A stretch of 59,752 nt of DNA from an uncultured Roseburia sp. GTDB taxonomy: Bacteria > Bacillota > Clostridia > Lachnospirales > Lachnospiraceae. A program made the position numbers and the translations under genes. The stretch spans positions 1 to 59,752 of the forward strand of contig CAJUNX010000024.1 of NCBI GenBank assembly GCA_910587865.1, written 5' to 3'. Within the stretch, counting starts at the first letter, position 1. Each line of letters opens with the position of its first letter. The notes under the pieces were generated by a model that saw nothing but the letters and a program-made list of their open reading frames with translations, was not told the DNA's origin and did not search any database. This document shows, in pieces, positions 43,135 to 52,700 of the stretch.

Positions 43135-44679
43135 TCAGTTACCTCCCTCTAGAAACGCATCCAGCTGGCGCTGCTTCTCCTCGATCACGGTATCGATCCC
43201 GGCTGCCTTTAACTCCTCGATGAAGACGGGAAGCGTCGTCTCCGGATCCAGGGCGCCGCATTCCAGCCCGATCTGATATTTGCTGCAGACGTTATCTAAC
43301 TGCGTAATCTCGTTGGTCACGCTCTCCGTGTTAAAGGAAAAGCCCAGTCCGGCTGATTTCTTCGCATTCGCATTGCGCTCCACCAAAAGGTCTGCGTAAT
43401 CCGGGTTCTCGCTCTCCCAAAGGATCCGGTTGATATTGGAGAGATTGGATCCCAGGTGATATGTACAGGAGGATGCGTCCTGCCCCTCCGGATAGCAGCC
43501 AAGCCCGTTTTCGTTTAACTGATAATGCTTTCCTTCAATCCCGTAGCTGATCAATGTGCCTACTTCCGGATCCGAAATCCACAGGTTTAAAAACTTCATG
43601 CACGCCTCCGGATGCTCTGAATTGGACATCACGGTGTAGGTCACGTTATTGTAGGTCCGGGCAACCGGTTCGCCGAGCATCACAATCCCCATGTCTTTCC
43701 CGCAGCTTGTCGACTGATAAAAGGATGTATTAAAATCGGTCTGTCCGATCGTGGAAAATGCCGCATCGTTCTGAATCAGCACCTGAAAACCATCTGTCTG
43801 TGTCTGAATGTCTTTGCTGGAATACCCCTTTTCATACCAGTCGTGAAGCACACCGCAAAGCTGTGCATACTCTTCCGTCTCAAACAGGTTCACTACCTCT
43901 GATGACGCGCCGCCGTCCATCAGAACACCGTAGTTATTTCCCAGATCATCCCAGGTTCCGTACTGGAAGACCGGCGCCGTATTTCCGCTCAGTGCTACAA
44001 ACGGCGTTATCTCTGGTTTTGCTTCCTTCACTGCCTCAAGAACGGCTCCCCAGTCCTCCAGGGTCTTTACCGCCGCCACCTGCTCATTAAGCCCCAGCTC
44101 GTCCACGATATCCTGCCGGTAGATGATTCCCATGTTCCAGGCATAGGACGCATAGATCGGGATCGCGTACTGCACACCGTTTATCTCACCGCTCTTTAAG
44201 TAATCTCCCTCCAGCGCAATGATGTCCTGTCCGTATTCCGGAAGCAGATCCGTCAGATCATAGGCCGCGCCCTGGGACACTGCGTTTAAGTATCCGCCGT
44301 AATTTGCGAGGATATCGATATCCTCGGTTCCGCTTAAAAACAGGGAATACTGCTGGAACCACTGTCCGAACTCATAAGCGTGAAACTCGACCTCAACGCC
44401 GATCTTCTCCCTGCTGATCTCATTGACCGCGGCCATCACCTCGTCCATGTCGTCGAATTTTCCGCTGGTCGGCACATAGATTTTGATCCTCTCCACTTCG
44501 CCCGCAGGAGCCTGTGATACCTCCGTGCCGGACGCGCTGTCCCCGCCTGCTCCGCCGTTCTCATTGCCGCCTGCATTTTCTCCGTTTCCCGCGGTCTCTC
44601 CCGCATTTCCCCCGCATCCTGCCAGCGCAGTGATACCTACCGCCGCAGCAATCAGTGCACTCATCATTTTTCGTTTCAT
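43135..44679 (-). CDS. Extracellular solute-binding lipoprotein of the sugar ABC transporter
   Basis: A 514-residue binding protein: lipoprotein signal peptide (MKRKMMSALIAAAVGITALAGCG, lipobox LAGC), a Gly/Asn-rich linker, then the mature domain (IKIYVPTSGKFDDMDEVMAAVNEISREK and downstream) like LplA/family 1 oligosaccharide-binding proteins. GGAGG before ATG 44679 fixes the start; a long in-frame extension to 44907 is leader. It is the first gene of the operon, as expected for the component needed in excess. Confidence 0.9.
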   Translation of the reverse strand: MKRKMMSALIAAAVGITALAGCGGNAGETAGNGENAGGNENGGAGGDSASGTEVSQAPAGEVERIKIYVPTSGKFDDMDEVMAAVNEISREKIGVEVEFHAYEFGQWFQQYSLFLSGTEDIDILANYGGYLNAVSQGAAYDLTDLLPEYGQDIIALEGDYLKSGEINGVQYAIPIYASYAWNMGIIYRQDIVDELGLNEQVAAVKTLEDWGAVLEAVKEAKPEITPFVALSGNTAPVFQYGTWDDLGNNYGVLMDGGASSEVVNLFETEEYAQLCGVLHDWYEKGYSSKDIQTQTDGFQVLIQNDAAFSTIGQTDFNTSFYQSTSCGKDMGIVMLGEPVARTYNNVTYTVMSNSEHPEACMKFLNLWISDPEVGTLISYGIEGKHYQLNENGLGCYPEGQDASSCTYHLGSNLSNINRILWESENPDYADLLVERNANAKKSAGLGFSFNTESVTNEITQLDNVCSKYQIGLECGALDPETTLPVFIEELKAAGIDTVIEEKQRQLDAFLEGGN

Positions 44680-44684
44680 GTTTA

Positions 44685-44778
44685 CCTCCATGCCAAAGAA
44701 TATTTTTCGAAGGCCGCAAAACCAGATATCAGATCCGATTCCGCGATCCCGGGTTTGCGGTTCTGACACAAACCCGCG
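44685..44778 (-). promoter_or_regulatory. Structured repeated leader, copy B (before the binding protein)
   Basis: A 94-bp relative of 42897-42987 in the same position relative to its gene. It starts CGCGGGTTTG, folds with CAAACCCG, continues GATCGCGG, has a CGGAT-CTGAT-ATCTG hairpin with wobble pairs, and ends GGCATGGAGGTAAAC just before the ATG. Confidence 0.7.
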
Positions 44779-44833
44779 TCCAAAACCTCCCCTGTTCTGA
44801 CAGATACAGTTTAGCGGATCGGAGCGCAGAACA

Positions 44834-44869
44834 CTATCACTCTGGGAACAGAAAATGATACTTTGGGAA
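44834..44869 (-). promoter_or_regulatory. Direct repeats 21 bp apart: likely AraC-type operator
   Basis: On the minus strand TTCCCAAAGTATCAT (44869-44855) and TTCCCAGAGTGATAG (44848-44834) are offset by exactly 21 bp, two helical turns, the spacing used by AraC-type dimers and YesN-type regulators. They lie about 150 bp before the binding-protein start. A possible -10, TAAACT, lies about 20 bp downstream. Confidence 0.65.
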
Positions 44870-44899
44870 TCACCTGCCTGTAACTGTCCCTGATTTTTC

Positions 44900-44928
44900 T
44901 TGACCACATGAATCCCCTATCCTAATAA
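44900..44928 (+). promoter_or_regulatory. Promoter of the frameshifted membrane protein gene
   Basis: TTGACC (44900-44905) and TAATAA (44923-44928), 17-bp spacer, plus strand, 40 bp before the ATG at 44969. Confidence 0.6.
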
Positions 44929-44968
44929 TATACTCAGCAAGAATGCTACGATACAGGAGGGAAATCCA

Positions 44969-46217
44969 ATGACAAAATCACAGCAGATCCAAAAAGCCGC
45001 AGAAGACCTGATGTTATATGATCTCACCTATTCCGAAGAATATAAAAAGGCTCTTGCTGTGCCTTATCAGCCCAGGCACACAGAGCCCATGTTTCCCGTT
45101 GCCCCCCAAAATCGTGCTGGGCATTTTCATCATTCTCAACGCCGTCAACCTGATCTTTTTTCACCATATAGCAAAACTGTGGGAAAATGTATTTCTGATC
45201 GCACTGTTTCTTTTCTTTATCATATGCAATTTCAGACAAAAGAAAAAGACCAGCGCGGCCGTTTCCGACAGCGCTCATTCCGCGGAAACCCTCCGGCAAA
45301 ACCGGGAGGAAAAGCGCAGAACCCTCGAGCAGCTTCTGGCAGCATCCCCAAAGATCAGTATCTTTCCCTTCTGGCAGTACATAGACTGGACCACTATACA
45401 CGACAGGTTTATCAACGAAGAAACACTGAACTGGACCAATCCCAATATGATATATCAGGACGAGGACGGCATCTTTCGCCTGTACAATCTGAATCAGGAT
45501 GGCGTCCTGGTAAGCGGCGCCTATATTCAGGAGCTCATGGAAACAACGCCCTTCCTGGAGATTCCGCTGGAGACAGGCCCGGTGATCCCGGATAAGAATT
45601 ATCTCATGGGCCAGCTGATTCTCACCCAGTGTGAGGACGCCTCCTTCGAAGTAAAGGGAACGGTATCCGAAGAAAGCATTCGGGATCAGCTGACCGAATA
45701 CGACAGTACTCTGGATCAGCGGGAGCGGCTGTATAATATGGTACAGGGTCATGGCCCCTTCACCAATGATGAGCGAATGTTCGCGCAGCAGATGGACGGT
45801 GACGACTACATTCAGGCGGCTGCCTTCCGCAGTGTCAGACAAATGGATCGGGAGAGCGGGGTCCGCGCCAATTCCGGAACCACCACTACCTTAGATGCCG
45901 GAACCTGGAACCACACGGACGAGCCGGTGGGAGTCATTTTTATGGAACCGGAAAGCCAGCTGGCATTCCGTGTCCTGCTCTACAAAGAGGAAAAGCGCCG
46001 GGAGATCTATCAGACGACCTCCTCCACCCGCGGGATGGGTGAAATCCTGCGGCACCAGATGACCTCCTTTACCACACAGTCTCCCCGTGCCTATACTCTG
46101 ATCAAGTGCTTTCATCTGAATATCCCGCCCATTGATCTGAAAAAGGGCAGGCCGGAGGGCTTTACCGATGAAGACTGGGCATGCCTTATTTACGGATCCG
46201 GCAGCATAAAAGTATGA
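44969..46217 (+). pseudogene. Membrane protein of unknown function, frameshifted at a C6 run
   Basis: AGGAGGGAAATCC precedes an ATG at 44969. That frame gives a plausible acidic N-terminus (MTKSQQIQKAAEDLMLYDLT...EPMFPVAP) but goes astray after the run of six C at 45102-45107. The +1 frame then gives KIVLGIFIILNAVNLIF, two hydrophobic segments, and a long soluble domain to 46217. With five C the gene would be one 415-residue protein: short cytoplasmic start, membrane helices at about 47-80, then an acidic region and a C-terminal domain (FRVLLYKEEKRREIY, SFTTQSPRAYTLIKCFHLN). I do not recognise the family. Phase variation, decay or sequence error are all possible. Confidence 0.65.
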
Positions 46218-46362
46218 CTCTCGCCGATTTGGATTTCATGCGGTGCGGAGGTTGAAAAGACAAAAAAAGAATCAGGCAGCGTTTTAGCAGCATACGGCTG
46301 TATTTATGCTTCATATTTTGTGCTGCCTCATGTGTGCTGCCTGCGTGTTACCTGTGAGACAT

Positions 46363-46410
46363 AATAAAAATAAGGGGTTCCGCTGACAGCTCACCTCAAC
46401 GGAAACCCCT
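46363..46410 (-). terminator. Terminator of the GGGtGRT operon
   Basis: On the minus strand AGGGGTTTCCG (46410-46400) pairs with CGGAACCCCT (46382-46373), followed by TATTTTTATT. The remaining ~145 bp up to 46217 have CAGGCAGC repeats and their complement but no T-run. Confidence 0.75.
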
Positions 46411-46445
46411 GATTCTACGCTATTCTTTTAGAACTTCCCAATCGA

Positions 46446-47456
46446 TTAGAAACGATTTGCCTTCGCCGCTTCCTCAACAGAAACAGCCACAGCCACCGTC
46501 GCGCCAACCATCGGGTTGTTGCCCATTCCGATCAGCCCCATCATCTCAACGTGAGCCGGTACGGAGGAGGAACCTGCGAACTGTGCGTCCGAATGCATAC
46601 GTCCCATCGTATCCGTCATACCGTAGGAAGCCGGGCCGGCTGCCATGTTGTCCGGATGAAGCGTACGTCCGGTACCGCCGCCGGATGCAACGGAGAAGTA
46701 CTTCTTGCCCTGCTCGATGCATTCCTTCTTATATGTACCTGCCACCGGATGCTGGAAACGGGTCGGGTTCGTGGAGTTGCCGGTGATGGAAACGCCGACG
46801 TTCTCTAAGTGCATGACCGCCACGCCTTCCTGCACGTCGTCCACGCCGTAGCACTTCACGGTCGCGCGAAGCCCGTCCGAATACGCCTTCTCATAAACCA
46901 CGTTTACCTTGTTCTCCTTGTAGTCGAACTTCGTCTCTACGAATGTAAATCCGTTGATACGGGAGATAATCTGAGCGGCATCCTTGCCGAGTCCGTTTAA
47001 GATCACGCGGAGCGGTTTCTGACGAACCTTGTTTGCCTTCTCTGCGATACCGATCGCGCCCTCTGCGGCTGCGAATGACTCATGTCCTGCGAGGAAACAG
47101 AAGCATTCGGTCTCCTCCTCTAATAACATCTTGCCGAGGTTTCCGTGGCCGAGACCCACTTTTCTGTGATCCGCAACGGAACCCGGAATACAGAAGGACT
47201 GAAGTCCCTCACCGATTGCAGCAGCGGCATCCGCAGCTTTTCTGCAGCCCTTTTTGATCGCGATCGCAGCGCCTACGGTGTAAGCCCAGCATGCGTTCTC
47301 AAAGCAGATCGGCTGGATCTTCTTCACCTGCTCGTATACGTCAAGCCCGGCGTCTTTTGTGATTTTCTCAGCTTCTTCAATCGAGCTGATTCCATAGCTG
47401 TTTAATACAGCATTAATCTGGTCAATTCTTCTCTCATATGATTCAAATAATGCCAT
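46446..47456 (-). CDS. GGGtGRT protein
   Basis: A 336-residue protein named after its motif ASGGGTGRTLHPDNMAAGP (about residues 254-272). Other conserved pieces are PICFENACWAYTVGAAIAI, KVGLGHGNLGKMLLEEETECFCFLAG and VGVSITGNSTNPTRFQHPVAG. The family is widespread in anaerobic Firmicutes, next to a NifU-like scaffold, as here (20 bp downstream of it). I know no established function; an iron-sulfur role is inferred from the neighbour. Confidence 0.88.
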   Translation of the reverse strand: MALFESYERRIDQINAVLNSYGISSIEEAEKITKDAGLDVYEQVKKIQPICFENACWAYTVGAAIAIKKGCRKAADAAAAIGEGLQSFCIPGSVADHRKVGLGHGNLGKMLLEEETECFCFLAGHESFAAAEGAIGIAEKANKVRQKPLRVILNGLGKDAAQIISRINGFTFVETKFDYKENKVNVVYEKAYSDGLRATVKCYGVDDVQEGVAVMHLENVGVSITGNSTNPTRFQHPVAGTYKKECIEQGKKYFSVASGGGTGRTLHPDNMAAGPASYGMTDTMGRMHSDAQFAGSSSVPAHVEMMGLIGMGNNPMVGATVAVAVSVEEAAKANRF

Positions 47457-47476
47457 GATCTTCGTTTCTCCTTTCC

Positions 47477-48169
47477 TTACTCTGTACGCGGGTCGATAAT
47501 CTTCGCCGCATCGGCTACACGCCCGTACTGACCCTTAGCTTTCTCCCATGCATCGTTCGGAGTGTCGCCTTTTTTGATAAAGTCAGTCATCTTTCCAAGG
47601 GAAACGAACTGATATCCGATAACCTCATTGTTCTCATCAAGCGCGATACCGGTAACATAACCTTCCGCCATCTCTAAGTAACGGACACCTTTCTCCTTCG
47701 TTGCATACATGGTACCAACCTGAGAGCGAAGGCCCTTTCCAAGATCCTCAAGACCTGCGCCGACTGCAAGTCCGTCATCGGAAAATGCGCTCTGGGTACG
47801 TCCGTAAACGATCTGTAAGAACAGCTCTCTCATCGCCGTGTTGATCGCGTCGCAGACAAGGTCTGTATTCAGTGCCTCGAGAATCGTCTTGCCCTGCAGG
47901 ATCTCTGCCGCCATCGCCGCGGAGTGCGTCATGCCGGAGCATCCGATCGTCTCGACTAATGCCTCTTCGATTACACCATTCTTTACGTTTAATGAAAGCT
48001 TACAGGCACCCTGCTGCGGTGCACACCAGCCCACACCATGCGTAAACCCTGAAATGTCTTCAATTTTCTTAGAATGAACCCATTTGCCTTCTTCCGGAAT
48101 CGGAGCTGGTTCATGCTTTGCGCCTTTTGCTACCGGGCACATGTTTTCAACTTCCTTAGTGTAAATCAT
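47477..48169 (-). CDS. NifU/IscU-like iron-sulfur cluster scaffold homologue
   Basis: A 230-residue protein with conserved Cys in VGWCAPQQGACKLSLNVKNG and VETIGCSGMTHSAAMAAEIL and an INTAMRELFLQIVYGRTQSAF helix, matching the scaffold-like proteins that accompany GGGtGRT proteins. It probably holds Fe-S clusters or a related metal centre during assembly. The Cys spacing differs from classical IscU. AGGAG precedes the ATG; it is the first gene of the pair. Confidence 0.82.
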   Translation of the reverse strand: MIYTKEVENMCPVAKGAKHEPAPIPEEGKWVHSKKIEDISGFTHGVGWCAPQQGACKLSLNVKNGVIEEALVETIGCSGMTHSAAMAAEILQGKTILEALNTDLVCDAINTAMRELFLQIVYGRTQSAFSDDGLAVGAGLEDLGKGLRSQVGTMYATKEKGVRYLEMAEGYVTGIALDENNEVIGYQFVSLGKMTDFIKKGDTPNDAWEKAKGQYGRVADAAKIIDPRTE

Positions 48170-48270
48170 TATAAGACTCCTTTCACTTGATAGAATGTAG
48201 GTGCGAACAGACCGGAACGCCTGTCACATACTGTAGCTATTTTCGCATATTTTAAAGGATTAGTAAAGTC

Positions 48271-48954
48271 CTAATTCGACGAATTTCTTTCCTGCTTTTC
48301 CACCACTTCCCCGCGGTTTTTATAAATCGATCCCGCCGGCACGACGCCGCGCACCGAAGAAAGCGGATAGATATTCGTATGCGGTCCGATCACGGTTCCC
48401 GGGTTTAACACCGAGCCGCATCCAACCTCCGCAAAATCGCCCAGCATTGCGCCGAATTTCTTTAATCCTGTTTCAATTTTTTCTTCTCCGTCTTTTACTA
48501 CAACAAGTGTCTTATCCGATTTCACATTAGACGTGATGGATCCGGCCCCCATGTGCGATTTGTATCCCAGAATCGAATCCCCGACGTAGTTGTAATGCGG
48601 CACCTGAACGGAATTGAACAGAATCACGTTTTTTAACTCGGTCGAATTGCCGACCACGGATCCCTTTCCAACGATCGCGCTTCCACGGATAAATGCACAG
48701 TGCCGGATCTCCGCGTCTTCATCAATAATTAAAGGACCATTTAAGAATGCACTTGGTGCGACCTTCGCACTTTTTGCCACCCAGATCTCATCTCCCCGCT
48801 GTTCGTACCGCTCTTTATCCAGCGCAGGTCCCGTCTTCCGGATAAAGTCGCTGATCTTTGCAAGCGCCTCCCACGGATAAGTGAGTCCGTCAAATATCTC
48901 TTTCGCGATCGTCTGCTCCAGGTCATACAGGTTGCTGATCTTTGCCCGTTCCAT
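48271..48954 (-). CDS. Left-handed beta-helix acyltransferase-like protein
   Basis: A 227-residue protein with hexapeptide-repeat pattern (AKVAPSAFLNGPLIIDEDAEI, AFIRGSAIVGKGSVVGNSTEL, GCGSVLNPGTVIGP), forming a left-handed beta-helix as in the C-terminal part of GlmU. The N-terminal helix region replaces the pyrophosphorylase domain. It may be an acetyl- or nucleotidyl-sugar transferase relative; the substrate is unknown. GGGAGAC before ATG 48954 sets the start. Confidence 0.82.
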   Translation of the reverse strand: MERAKISNLYDLEQTIAKEIFDGLTYPWEALAKISDFIRKTGPALDKERYEQRGDEIWVAKSAKVAPSAFLNGPLIIDEDAEIRHCAFIRGSAIVGKGSVVGNSTELKNVILFNSVQVPHYNYVGDSILGYKSHMGAGSITSNVKSDKTLVVVKDGEEKIETGLKKFGAMLGDFAEVGCGSVLNPGTVIGPHTNIYPLSSVRGVVPAGSIYKNRGEVVEKQERNSSN

Positions 48955-49050
48955 GTCTCCCTCTTTTCTCCGCATTCTTCTCATGCGGTATCATTTTATT
49001 TTTTCTGCGTTTCACATCCGCTGCGGATTCCTCTGCCGGCATATTTTCCG

Positions 49051-49163
49051 ACTGACCCTTCCGGCAGTTTTACTCTGTGCCCGACACTCTGTGCCGGCTT
49101 TACCATACTCTGACTGCCCTCCCGGCAGTTTTACTCTGTGCCCGGCACCCTGTGCCGGCTTTA
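49051..49163. repeat. 61-bp tandem repeat, two copies
   Basis: Two direct copies with a 61-bp period (CCGGCAGTTTTACTCTGTGCCC at 49061 and 49122) lie between the beta-helix and GNAT genes. Each has a GCCGGCAC/GTGCCGGGC hairpin on the minus strand, without a T-run. The last copy reaches the GNAT stop codon. Confidence 0.8.
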
Positions 49164-49712
49164 CACACGGTACTCCAGCTGGCAGTCATACGGCTCAGCC
49201 TCCACGTGCTCTTTCTTATATTCCTCTGCATCCACACAGCCCAGCCCCCGGTAAAACGCCTGACTCTCTGCCGCGGAATGTGCGGAAATATAGAGCTTTG
49301 CGGCCCCGCACTCCCCCGCGTATTCCGCCGCAAGGAAAAACAGTCGTTTTCCGATGCCGCTCCTGCGCAGATCCTCCGAGACGTGCAGCGATGTCAGATC
49401 CATATACTGCCCTTCCCTCCCAAACCGATCCGCCTCAACAGACGCAAAGCCTTTGAGCCTGCCTTCCACGAACGCTCCATACACCACGCCGCCGGCGGAT
49501 ATCGTATGCTTTAAGCAGTTCACCAGATACCCGTAATCCTCGCTGCTCCAGTCATCCACAAACGGATCCGGGCGGATCGTCCAGCCGCCGTCCTCACCCC
49601 TGCGCCAGCAGTCATTCACCACCTGATGTCTGTGAAAATCCGCGAACAGTCCGACGCAGATTTCCTCCTCTGTCAGGCTGCGGATCTTTGCAGAATTACT
49701 GTTGTCCGTCAT
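49161..49712 (-). CDS. GNAT-family N-acetyltransferase
   Basis: A 183-residue acetyltransferase. The acetyl-CoA loop is LHVSEDLRRSGIGKRLFFLAAEYA, preceded by GFASVEADRFGREGQYMDLTS and followed by KLYISAHSAAESQAFYRGLGC. The substrate is unknown. Its start overlaps the end of topB by 17 bp, so translation is probably coupled. Confidence 0.87.
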   Translation of the reverse strand: MTDNSNSAKIRSLTEEEICVGLFADFHRHQVVNDCWRRGEDGGWTIRPDPFVDDWSSEDYGYLVNCLKHTISAGGVVYGAFVEGRLKGFASVEADRFGREGQYMDLTSLHVSEDLRRSGIGKRLFFLAAEYAGECGAAKLYISAHSAAESQAFYRGLGCVDAEEYKKEHVEAEPYDCQLEYRV

Positions 49713-52700
49713 CTCCTGCCCCGCCTCCTTCCTCTTCCGGCATCTCTTTCCCCGCAGCTTCTTCCGGGGACTGCGCTTCGTTTTGCGGCGGCCTCTCCCC
49801 TTCAGCAGTCACTTCGCCCGGCGCCCGTCCTCCGTCTCCCGGCCGGTCAAATCCGAACGAGATCTTCTCCCCGTCAAACGACAGGTACGCGTCAAATGTA
49901 TTTCCCGCCTTTGAGACAAAACCGCTCACTCTCTCCTGTGTCCTGCCGGTTCCAAGCAGCTCCTGCATCACCGTCTCAGAGAGCTCTGTCTTTGCAACCG
50001 TGTGCGAAATCTTAAATCCACATTTACATTCATAATACCATTGTCCGCGCTGAAGCTTCTCCCCGCACTTCGGACAGCTTACATTCGTCTCCACCGGCTT
50101 CGGCCGCTCAGGAAAATCGAAGACGACCTGTCCCCCGCTCAGCTTTAGCGGCGCGGAAAACATCATCCCGGTCTTCGCCACAAATCCGTCGATCGTCTCC
50201 GTCTTTCCGCGGAGCAGCAGCTCCTTTACCTGTGTTTCCTTCAGCGTGACGCCCGCGATTTTCCCGATCGAAAACCGGCAGCTCCCGGGATTGTCCTTCG
50301 CATAATTTGCACATCCGTAGCCAAACAGTGTTTTTACGATATCGCCTCCGCAGACCGGACAGACGGCATCCTTCAGCTTCTTTGCCTCAAGATCCGTAAA
50401 ATCAAACTTTAATCCGGTCACCTTCCCCGCCTCGTCGCGGGCAAGCGCCACCCGGGCGTCAAATTTCTTTCCGTTTTTGGAAGAAAACCCGCGCATGGTC
50501 GAGGTCCTGCCGTCCCGCAACAGTTCTTTTACATTTGTCTCCGTCAGCGGCTTTTCCGCGATCTTACCGATCGAAAACCGGCAGCTCTGCGGATCATCCT
50601 TCACATAATTCGCACAGCCGAACCCAAACGGCGTCTTTACGATATCTCCTCCGCAGACCGGACAGCTGACATCCTTAATCTTCTTCGCCTCAACATGCTC
50701 AAAATCGAATTTCACATCATGTTTTCCGTTTTCGTCCGGTTCGAGCACCAGGCAGGCATCGAATTTTTTTCCGGCCTTTGAGGAAAATCCCCGGATCGTC
50801 GGTGTCCGCTTCTCGGTCAGAAGCGCCGTCACCTGCGCGGCATTTAACTCCTTCCCTGCAATCTTTCCGATCGAGAACGAACAGGCGTCCGGCTGATTTT
50901 TATGCCGCAGGCAGCTGTATCCGTAGGCCGTGTGCACGATAGGATCCCCGCAGTCCGGACAGCCGACTCCATCCAGGATCTCCGGCTCGTTTTTCGAAAA
51001 ATCAAATCCAACATTAACTTTTCCTTCCGCGTCCTTCTGAATACAGAGACTGGCGGAAAATTTCTTTTTTGATTTTGAGACAAAACCGCTTAAGACCTCC
51101 GTGTGCCCCTCGCGCAGCAGCGCAACCGCCTCTTCCTCACTCAGATCACGTCCCGCGATCTGCCCGATCGAAAACCGGCAGCCGCTGCCGTCCCGCTTAT
51201 AATTGCTGCATCCGTAGCCGAACGGCGTTGTCTCCATCGTTCCGCCGCAGGCCGGGCAGACCGCGTCGATCGCATGCTTCGCCGCGATTCCCTTTGCGCC
51301 TTTTCCGACAAACGGCCGGATCTTCTCCGCCACCGCACCGGTCAGATCCTGCTCGATCATCGCAACCGTCTCTTTGCGGATAAATGCCTCGAGCTTTTTC
51401 CGGTAATCCTCCATGATCACGGTTCCCCTGGTGATCCCGTCCAGCCCTTTCTCCCAGGAAGCCGTCATTTTCGGGTTCAGAAGCGCCGGGACCGTCATGG
51501 ACACGACCTCAAAAATCATCTCCCCGAGTGATTCCGGTGTCAGTACCTGCGTCTTTTTATTCAGATGCAGATAGCCGATGCGGATCAGCTTTTTGATGAT
51601 CTCGGCGCGTGTCGCGGAGGTGCCGATCCCCGAACCCTTAATCTGCTCGCGCAGCTCCTCCTCCTCGATCAGCTGCCCCGCATTTTCCATCGCGAGCACC
51701 ATTGAGCCTGAGGTATAGCGCTTCGGCGGCGAGGTTTTCCCCTCGCGGATCCCGTAACCGCAGACGGTCAGTCCGTCTCCCTTCTTCAGACATGCCGCAT
51801 ACCGCAGCAGCGCCGCATTTTCCGCCTCGGAGCTCCCGTCGCCCTCCCCGCGGTTTTCCGGCGCCGCGTCCCCTTTTTCCCCGGGACGGCGCGGTATTCC
51901 CGCGATTTCCAGATAACCGGGCGATTTTAACGCCTTCGCGGATGCGGACAGCTTTTCCCCTGCCACGGCAACGGTCAGCCGTACACTATCATACTCCGCC
52001 GGCGGATAAAAAATGCTCAAAAACCTGCGGACAATCAGATCATAAACACTGCGCTGCAGGCTGCTTAAGGAAGAGAGATTCCCCACCTGTCCGGTCGGAA
52101 TGATCGCATAGTGATCCGTGACCTTTGAGTCGTCGGTGTACTGTGTCCGGCTGATCTTTTTATATATCCCTTCCTCCATGATCCGCTGAACAAATGCTTT
52201 TACCGGCTCATATCCCTTCAGCCGGCTTACATTTTTTCCGATCTCTTTCGCGACAGCTGTCGAGAGCACTCTCGCATCGGTTCTCGGGTAGGTGGTAAAC
52301 TTTTTCTCGTACAGTTCCTGCGCTGCCGCAAGCGTCTCGTCCGGACTGATTTTAAAACGCTTCGCACATTCCGCCTGGAGCTCCGCCAGATTAAACAGCA
52401 GCGGCGCGCGCTTTTTCTGTACGCTTCGCTCCAGCGCCTCCACAACGGCCGCCTGCCCGGTCAGCTCGCCGATCAGCTTTTTTGCACTCTCCCTTTTTTT
52501 AAATCCGTTTTCCTTATATAAAAACGGAGATTCATAATACTTCGAACCGGAAACCGCCTTCCACTCCGCTATGATGCTCCCGGGTGTGATACCAGCGCCT
52601 TCCGCGCTCTCCCCCGGGCTGTTCCCGGCCGGGCCTTCCGCGCTCTCCCCCGGTTCGTTCCCGGCCGAGCCCGCAGCACCGGCGCTTTCCGCGGCTTCCT

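Noticed and set aside
44969..45595. Entire plus-strand frame as a 208-residue protein
   Set aside because: Only its first ~46 codons look protein-like. Beyond the C6 run the neighbouring frame carries the hydrophobic helices and the long domain.
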